From Acetobacteraceae bacterium (GTDB lineage: Bacteria > Pseudomonadota > Alphaproteobacteria > Acetobacterales > Acetobacteraceae): 9,817 nucleotides of DNA. The stretch spans positions 1-9,817 of the forward strand of contig PKWQ01000369.1 in the NCBI GenBank assembly GCA_003133265.1, read 5' to 3'. Both the position numbers and the translations under genes were made by a program. Of the stretch, positions 5,060 to 9,817 are shown piece after piece; position 1 is the first letter of the stretch; every line of letters starts with the position of its first letter. The notes under the pieces were generated by a model. The model had not been told where the DNA came from and made no database searches. It was given only the letters and a program-made list of their open reading frames with translations.

Positions 5060-7332
5060 CTTCGCCGGGACCGTTGTCCCGATGTGATGCCGCGACCGCT
5101 CCCGCCGCCCCCGGTCTTGCCGTTTCCGGCGCCCGGATCGCCTTGCAGGATGTGAAAGACGAGCCCCCCGGTGACCGGACTGGCTTCGGACAGCCGCACG
5201 TCCACTTCCTGTGCCAGACGGAAGGTCAGGCGGGTGTGGCGTCCGGACAGTGTCTTGGTGGTTTCGTCGTGCATCCAGAAATCATCGGGCAGCGAGGATG
5301 TCGGAATGATTCCGCTCGCGCCGCTGCCCGCGACTGTGACGAAAAGACCGAACCGCGTCACCCCGGAAATGCGTGCGGAGAACAGCGCTCCGACCTTATC
5401 AGCCATGAAAGCGGCTAAATAACGATCTATGGCGTCGCGTTCGGCCAGCGCGGCGCGCCGTTCGGTCGCCGTGATGTGCTCGGCCGTGTCGGCGAAGCGG
5501 ATCGCTTCGTCCTCCACCAGTCCGCCGTCGCCGAGTCGCAGGCCGCGGATCAGCGCGCGATGCACCAGCAAATCGGCATAGCGCCGGATCGGGCTGGTGA
5601 AATGCGCGTAGGCGGGAAGCGCCAAACCGAAATGGCCGATATTCTCCGGGGTGTAGGCCGCCTGCGACTGGCTGCGCAGCATCACCTCGTTGATCAGCAG
5701 CGCGTGCTCGGTGCCGGCGACGGCGCGCAGCACGCGATCCAGATCGCGCGGATGGATCTGGTTTCCCGCTGGCAGATTGACGTCGAAGCTACGCAGGAAA
5801 GCGCGCAGCGCCTCCAGCTTCTCGTCCGACGGCGGGGCATGGACGCGATACATGCAGGGCTGGACCAGCCGTTCCAGTTCCTCGGCGGCGGCGACGTTGG
5901 CCAGCACCATGAACTCCTCGATCAGCCGGTGGCTGTCCAGGCGCGGGCGCGGCGCGACGGCGGCGACGCGTCCGTCGGTACCGAGCAGCACCTTGCGCTC
6001 GGGCAGATCGAGATCGAGCGTGCCGCGCGCGATGCGGGCCGACAGCAGCGCGCGGAAGGCGGCATAGAGCGTGGCGAGCTGACCGGGCGCCAGGCCGAGC
6101 GCCTCGCCGGCGTCGTGCGCCGCCTGGACCTGCTCGTAGGTCAGCCGCGCGGCGCTCTTCATCAGTCCGCGGCCGAAGCGGTGCGCGGTCTTCTTGCCGT
6201 TGGCATCGACCCGCAGCTCGACGAACAGGCAGCCGCGCTCCTCGTCCGGGCGCAGGCTGCACCAGCCGTTGGACAGCGCCTCCGGCAGCATCGGCACGAC
6301 GCGGTCGGGGAAGTAGCAGGAATTGCCGCGCGTGCGGGCGGCGTGGTCCAGCGGGCTGTCGGGGCGCACGTAATGGGCGACGTCGGCGATGGCGACGATC
6401 AGGCGGAAGCCCGTCCCGTCCGGTTCGGCATAGACCGCGTCGTCGAAGTCGCGCGCGTCCTCGCCGTCGATGGTGACCAGTGGGGTGTCGCGCAGGTCGG
6501 TGCGCTTGCCGAGCCCGACGGCGCACGCGCGTTCGGCTTCGGCGACCGCGGGTTCGGGGAATGCGATCGGGATGTCGTGGGTGTGGATGCAGATCAGGCT
6601 GACCGAGCGCGCGTCGCCCATCGCGCCCAGCCGCTCGATGATCCGGGCCGGCTTCAGGCCGTACCCGGCATGCGGCAGGGGCGCCGCCAGCACGAGTTCG
6701 TCCGCCTCCGCGCCGCCATCCTCGCCCACCGGCACGATCCATTCCGCCTTGGAGCGCCGGTCGGTCGGGACGATGCGTCCGGGGGTCTGCCCGGCGGGCT
6801 TGCCGGGGCGGTAGACGCCGATGACGCGGCCGGGCGCGTCGGTCAGGCGTTTCAGCGTGCGGCCCTCGTAGCGGGCGGGGCGCCCCGGGGCCGAGCCGGA
6901 AATTTGTTTCAGCTTCGCCAGCACACGCTCGCCGGGCGCGAGCGCCGGGCGGCCGCGTGCCTCGGGGGCCATCAGGATCATCGGCGGCGGCCCATCGCCC
7001 TGCCAGCCGACCGGGCGGGCCAGCGCGTCGCCGTCCGGGTCGGTGCCGGTGATCTGCACCACCATCGCCTCCGGCAGGCGGCCGGCCTCACGGAAGCGGC
7101 GCGCGCCGGCGGCGGCGAGCGCGCCCTCGGTCTCCAGGCCCTTCAGCAGGTCGCGCAGCGCCGGCTTCTGTGCGGGATCGAGCCCGAAGGCGCGCGCGAT
7201 CTCGCGCTTGCCGACGCGGCCGGGCGTGTCGCGGACGAACTGGCGGATCTCTTCCCGGCTCGGCAGCGCGCGCGGCGCGCTCGGCGTGGCGGGTTGTTTC
7301 GGCGCGCCAGGCTTGTGCGGCCGGCGGGCCAT
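5056..7332 (-). CDS. rnr: Ribonuclease R (RNase II/RNB family 3'-5' exoribonuclease)
   Basis: Processive 3'-to-5' exoribonuclease that degrades structured RNA and takes part in rRNA and mRNA quality control in the cytoplasm. It has 758 residues, within the family's range. After a basic Pro-rich start (1-25) comes a winged-helix-like segment (about 26-80), cold-shock/OB domains (about 85-250), the catalytic RNB domain (about 270-600) and an S1 RNA-binding domain (about 645-730), ending in a Gly/Arg-rich tail. The metal-binding cluster TIDGEDARDFDDAV gives Asp289, Asp295, Asp297 and Asp298, matching the four Asp of RNase II/R. HFTSPIRRYADLLVHR, the other hallmark, is intact. The ATG lies 1 nt after the topA stop (TGAcATG) with only a distant AAGG, so initiation probably relies on ribosomes finishing topA. 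Its own stop overlaps the GTG start of the S41 peptidase gene. Distinguished from RNase II (about 640 residues) by length and the N-terminal extension. Confidence 0.97.
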   Translation of the reverse strand: MARRPHKPGAPKQPATPSAPRALPSREEIRQFVRDTPGRVGKREIARAFGLDPAQKPALRDLLKGLETEGALAAAGARRFREAGRLPEAMVVQITGTDPDGDALARPVGWQGDGPPPMILMAPEARGRPALAPGERVLAKLKQISGSAPGRPARYEGRTLKRLTDAPGRVIGVYRPGKPAGQTPGRIVPTDRRSKAEWIVPVGEDGGAEADELVLAAPLPHAGYGLKPARIIERLGAMGDARSVSLICIHTHDIPIAFPEPAVAEAERACAVGLGKRTDLRDTPLVTIDGEDARDFDDAVYAEPDGTGFRLIVAIADVAHYVRPDSPLDHAARTRGNSCYFPDRVVPMLPEALSNGWCSLRPDEERGCLFVELRVDANGKKTAHRFGRGLMKSAARLTYEQVQAAHDAGEALGLAPGQLATLYAAFRALLSARIARGTLDLDLPERKVLLGTDGRVAAVAPRPRLDSHRLIEEFMVLANVAAAEELERLVQPCMYRVHAPPSDEKLEALRAFLRSFDVNLPAGNQIHPRDLDRVLRAVAGTEHALLINEVMLRSQSQAAYTPENIGHFGLALPAYAHFTSPIRRYADLLVHRALIRGLRLGDGGLVEDEAIRFADTAEHITATERRAALAERDAIDRYLAAFMADKVGALFSARISGVTRFGLFVTVAGSGASGIIPTSSLPDDFWMHDETTKTLSGRHTRLTFRLAQEVDVRLSEASPVTGGLVFHILQGDPGAGNGKTGGGGSGRGITSGQRSRRR

Positions 7333-7333
7333 G

Positions 7334-9817
7334 TCAGCCCGTGACCTTGCGCCTCGCGGGCGCCTTGGCGGCGGCGGGTTTCGTCGCGGGGGTCTTCTTC
7401 GCGGACGGCTTCTTGGCCGTCGTTTTCTTGGTCGCCGGCTTCTTGGCCGTCGTCTTCTTGGCGGCCGCCTTCTTCGGTGCCGCCTTGGCGGCTTTCGCCG
7501 CGGGTGCCTTGGCGGCCTTCGCCGCCGGCTTGCCGCGCTTGGCGCCGGCGCGCGGCTTCAGTTGCTTGCCCTTCTCCGCCAGCAGCGTCAGCGCCTCGTC
7601 CAGCGTGATCTCGTCCATGCTCACGCCGCGCGGCAGGTTCGCCACCGTCTTGTCGTGCTGCACATAGGGACCGAACCGGCCCTTGCGCACCGAGACCAGC
7701 GCCTTGTCCTTCGGGTGCTCGCCGAGCGTGCGGACCGAGGCGAGCTTCTTCGCCAGCAGATCGACCGCGCGGTTGAGGCCGATCGCCAGCACGTCGTCGT
7801 CCTTGTCGAGCGAGCCGAACACCGCGCCCATCCGCACATAGGGACCGAACCGGCCGATCCCGGCCTCGATCGGCTCTTTCGTCTCCGGGTGGATGCCGAT
7901 CAGGCGCGGCAGCGACAACAGCCCGACCGCCTGTTCCAGCGTGATCGTGTCGCCTTCCATGCCGCGCGGCAGCGAGGTGCGGCGCGGCTTGATCTTCTTG
8001 TCCTCGTTGCCGGTTTCGCCCAGCTGGGCATACAGCCCGTAGGGACCACGGCGCACGGTGATCTCCTCGCCGGTCTCCGGGTGCTGGCCCAGCACCCGCA
8101 TGCCTTCCTTCAGCGTGTCCGAGCCCTCCTCGCCGTTGTCGAGCGCGAGGCGGCGGGTGAACTGGCAGGTCGGGTAGTTGGAGCAGCCGATGAAGCTGCC
8201 ATAGCGGCCGAGCTTCAGCCCCAGCCGGCCGGTGCCGCAGGCGGTGCAGACGCGCGGATCGCCGCCGTCCTCACGCGCGGGGAAGAAATGCGGGCCGAGA
8301 TCGCGGTCCAGTGCCGCGATCACGTCCGATATCTTCAGGTCCTTGGTCTGGTCGATCGCCTTGGAGAATTCGGCCCAGAACAGGCGCATCACCTCGCGCC
8401 AGTCGGCGGTGCCGCCGGAGATGTCGTCGAGCTGTTCCTCCAGCCCCGCGGTGAAGCCGGGATCGACATAACGCTCGAAGAAGCTGGTCAGGAAGGCGGT
8501 CACCAGCCGGCCGCGGTCCTCCGGGATGAAGCGCTTCTTGTCGAGGCGCACATATTTTCGGTCCTGCAACACCGTCAGGATCGAGGCATAGGTGGAGGGA
8601 CGGCCGATGCCGAGTTCCTCCATTTTCTTCACCAGGCTGGCTTCCGAGAAGCGTGGCGGCGGCTGGGTGAAATGCTGTAGCGCGTTGACATCGCCACGGC
8701 GCAGCGGATCGCGCTCGGCCATCGGCGGCAGCATCTTGCCCTCGTCTTCGGGGGCGTCGGCCTGGTCGTCGGTGTCCTCACGGTACAATTTGAGGAAGCC
8801 GTCGAAGGCGACGATGGAGCCGGTGGCACGTAGCTTCTGGCCCTTCTCGTCGGTCACTTCGACGCTGACCTGATCGAGTTCGGCGGACTGCATCTGCGAG
8901 GCGACGGCGCGCTTCCAGACCAGTTCATACAACCGGCGCTGGTCCGGGTTCAGGTAGCGCGCCACGCTGTCGGGCGTGCGGGCGACATCGGTCGGGCGGA
9001 TCGCCTCGTGCGCTTCCTGCGCGTTCTTGGCCCGCGTGATGTATTCGCGCGGCGCGCCGGGCAGGTAGTCGGCGCCATAGGCGTCCTTCACGTGGTCGCG
9101 GATCGCCAGCACCGCCTCGCGCGCCATCTGCACGCCGTCGGTCCGCATGTAGGAGATCAGGCCGACCGTCTCGCCGTCGAGTTCGACGCCCTCATAAAGC
9201 TGCTGGGCGAGGCGCATGGTCTGCTGCGCGCCGTAGCCGAGCTTGCGGGAGGCTTCCTGCTGCAAGGTCGAGGTGGTGAAGGGCGGCGGCGGGTTGCGCT
9301 TGACGCGCTTGCGTTCGACCGAGGCGACGGAGAACTGCCCGCCCTCGACCGCCTGCCGGGCGGCCAGCGCCAGCGCCTCGTTGTTGAGGTCGAACTGGTC
9401 GAGCTTCTTGCCGTTCAGATGCGTCAGCCGCGCGGTGAACGGTGCGCCGCCGGGCGTGGTGAAGACCGCCTCCACCGTCCAGTATTCGCGGGCGCGGAAC
9501 GCCTCGATCTCGGCCTCGCGCTCGCAGATCAGCCGCAGCGCCACCGATTGCACGCGCCCGGCCGAGCGGCTGCCCGGCAGCTTGCGCCAGAGCACCGGGG
9601 AGAGGGTGAAGCCAACGAGGTAATCCAGGGCGCGGCGGGCGAGGTAGGCCTCGATCAGCGGCTGGTCCAACTCGCGCGGATGCGCCATCGCCGTGGTCAC
9701 GGCGCTGCGGGTGATCTCGTTGAAGGTGACGCGATGGACGGTGACGCCCTTCAGCGCGTGCTTTTCCGCCAGCATGTCGCGGACATGCCAGGAGATCGCC
9801 TCGCCCTCGCGGTCCGG
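7334..9817 (-). CDS. topA: DNA topoisomerase I (type IA), N-terminus beyond window edge
   Basis: Relaxes negative supercoils by cutting one strand through a 5'-phosphotyrosine link. The frame is open to base 9817, so the start lies to the right; 827 residues are visible. The first ones, PDREGEAISWH, are the end of the TOPRIM DxDxE metal motif, whose first Asp lies just outside, so about 110 residues are missing. The catalytic Tyr is in GLISYMRTDG (visible residue 223, bases 9149-9151). The core includes FTTSTLQQEASRKLGY and RPSTYASILTVLQDR. One four-Cys zinc ribbon follows (CTAC to CSNYPTC, about 524-551, bases 8165-8248). After it come three Toprim-C-type repeats with GPYGLYAQLG, GRFGPYVRMG and GRFGPYVQHD. 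The protein ends in a 77-residue Lys/Ala-rich tail (751-827). It is immediately upstream of rnr with a 1-nt gap. The ATG at 9775 is internal. Confidence 0.97.
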   Translation of the reverse strand, partial: PDREGEAISWHVRDMLAEKHALKGVTVHRVTFNEITRSAVTTAMAHPRELDQPLIEAYLARRALDYLVGFTLSPVLWRKLPGSRSAGRVQSVALRLICEREAEIEAFRAREYWTVEAVFTTPGGAPFTARLTHLNGKKLDQFDLNNEALALAARQAVEGGQFSVASVERKRVKRNPPPPFTTSTLQQEASRKLGYGAQQTMRLAQQLYEGVELDGETVGLISYMRTDGVQMAREAVLAIRDHVKDAYGADYLPGAPREYITRAKNAQEAHEAIRPTDVARTPDSVARYLNPDQRRLYELVWKRAVASQMQSAELDQVSVEVTDEKGQKLRATGSIVAFDGFLKLYREDTDDQADAPEDEGKMLPPMAERDPLRRGDVNALQHFTQPPPRFSEASLVKKMEELGIGRPSTYASILTVLQDRKYVRLDKKRFIPEDRGRLVTAFLTSFFERYVDPGFTAGLEEQLDDISGGTADWREVMRLFWAEFSKAIDQTKDLKISDVIAALDRDLGPHFFPAREDGGDPRVCTACGTGRLGLKLGRYGSFIGCSNYPTCQFTRRLALDNGEEGSDTLKEGMRVLGQHPETGEEITVRRGPYGLYAQLGETGNEDKKIKPRRTSLPRGMEGDTITLEQAVGLLSLPRLIGIHPETKEPIEAGIGRFGPYVRMGAVFGSLDKDDDVLAIGLNRAVDLLAKKLASVRTLGEHPKDKALVSVRKGRFGPYVQHDKTVANLPRGVSMDEITLDEALTLLAEKGKQLKPRAGAKRGKPAAKAAKAPAAKAAKAAPKKAAAKKTTAKKPATKKTTAKKPSAKKTPATKPAAAKAPARRKVTG
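7337..7567 (-). other. Region encoding histone-H1-like Lys/Ala tail of TopA
   Basis: The last 77 codons of topA encode a low-complexity basic tail with 23 Lys, 26 Ala and 4 Arg and no acidic residue. It is built of AAK and KKTTAKKP units that resemble the C-terminus of eukaryotic histone H1 and bacterial H1-like proteins. The likely role is non-specific DNA binding or processivity, as known for basic tails of mycobacterial TopA; that transfer is inference. Confidence 0.85.
7406..7465 (-). repeat. 30-bp imperfect tandem repeat, two copies, in topA
   Basis: Copies 7406-7435 and 7436-7465 match at 27 of 30 positions and encode the 10-residue period KKTTAKKP(A/S)(T/A) in the TopA tail. Because the unit is a multiple of three, gain or loss of a copy would keep the frame. 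Confidence 0.85.

Noticed and set aside
5476..7344. 622-codon open frame on the plus strand opposite rnr
   Set aside because: Fully antisense to RNase R, whose catalytic motifs are intact. The translation is low-complexity and matches no family I know.
7661..7855. Identical 21-bp sequence at 7661-7681 and 7835-7855
   Set aside because: Both copies encode GRFGPYV in two homologous C-terminal repeats of TopA, so the match reflects protein repeat structure and not a mobile or regulatory element.
7043..8680. 545-codon open frame on the plus strand opposite rnr/topA, with GRLLGRRFLGRR-type repeats
   Set aside because: The repeats are merely the complement of the Lys/Ala-rich TopA tail; the frame is a shadow.

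Overview
The window is GC-rich, densely coded DNA that reads as an ordinary chromosomal segment of an alphaproteobacterium. The evidence is a PleD-type response regulator whose key residues fall at the same numbers as in Caulobacter PleD, a topA-rnr pair, and an L33 of the 55-residue cysteine-free form. A Rhodospirillales/Acetobacteraceae-like host is my best guess, but that is inference. I see no insertion sequence, prophage, CRISPR array, tRNA, rRNA or attachment site.

Left part (1-3150, + strand): the 3' part of a serine-glyoxylate aminotransferase gene (its start lies left of the window), then 44 bp later a Nu-class glutathione S-transferase of the YfcG type, then 64 bp later pleD, a REC-REC-GGDEF diguanylate cyclase. 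The first two are probably co-transcribed metabolic/redox genes. pleD makes the second messenger c-di-GMP and keeps its active site, inhibitory site and phosphoacceptor. It has no divK directly in front of it.

Right part (3182-9817, - strand): reading leftwards, topA (DNA topoisomerase I, cut by the right edge inside its TOPRIM DxDxE motif), rnr (RNase R), an exported S41 C-terminal processing peptidase, and rpmG (ribosomal protein L33). topA and rnr are 1 nt apart, and rnr overlaps the peptidase gene by 4 nt (GTGA), so these three look translationally coupled. rpmG follows after a 141-bp gap that holds a plausible promoter, and converges on pleD across 31 bp containing a GC-rich hairpin.

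There are no other genes that I can support, and the longest stretch without one is 141 bp. Several long opposite-strand open frames are codon-bias shadows. I did not find a convincing new biological system. The points most worth a second look are the histone-H1-like Lys/Ala tail on TopA, the coupled topA-rnr-peptidase arrangement, the S41 peptidase with its lone cysteine pair, and a nine-G tract abutting the ribosome binding site of the glutathione transferase gene.
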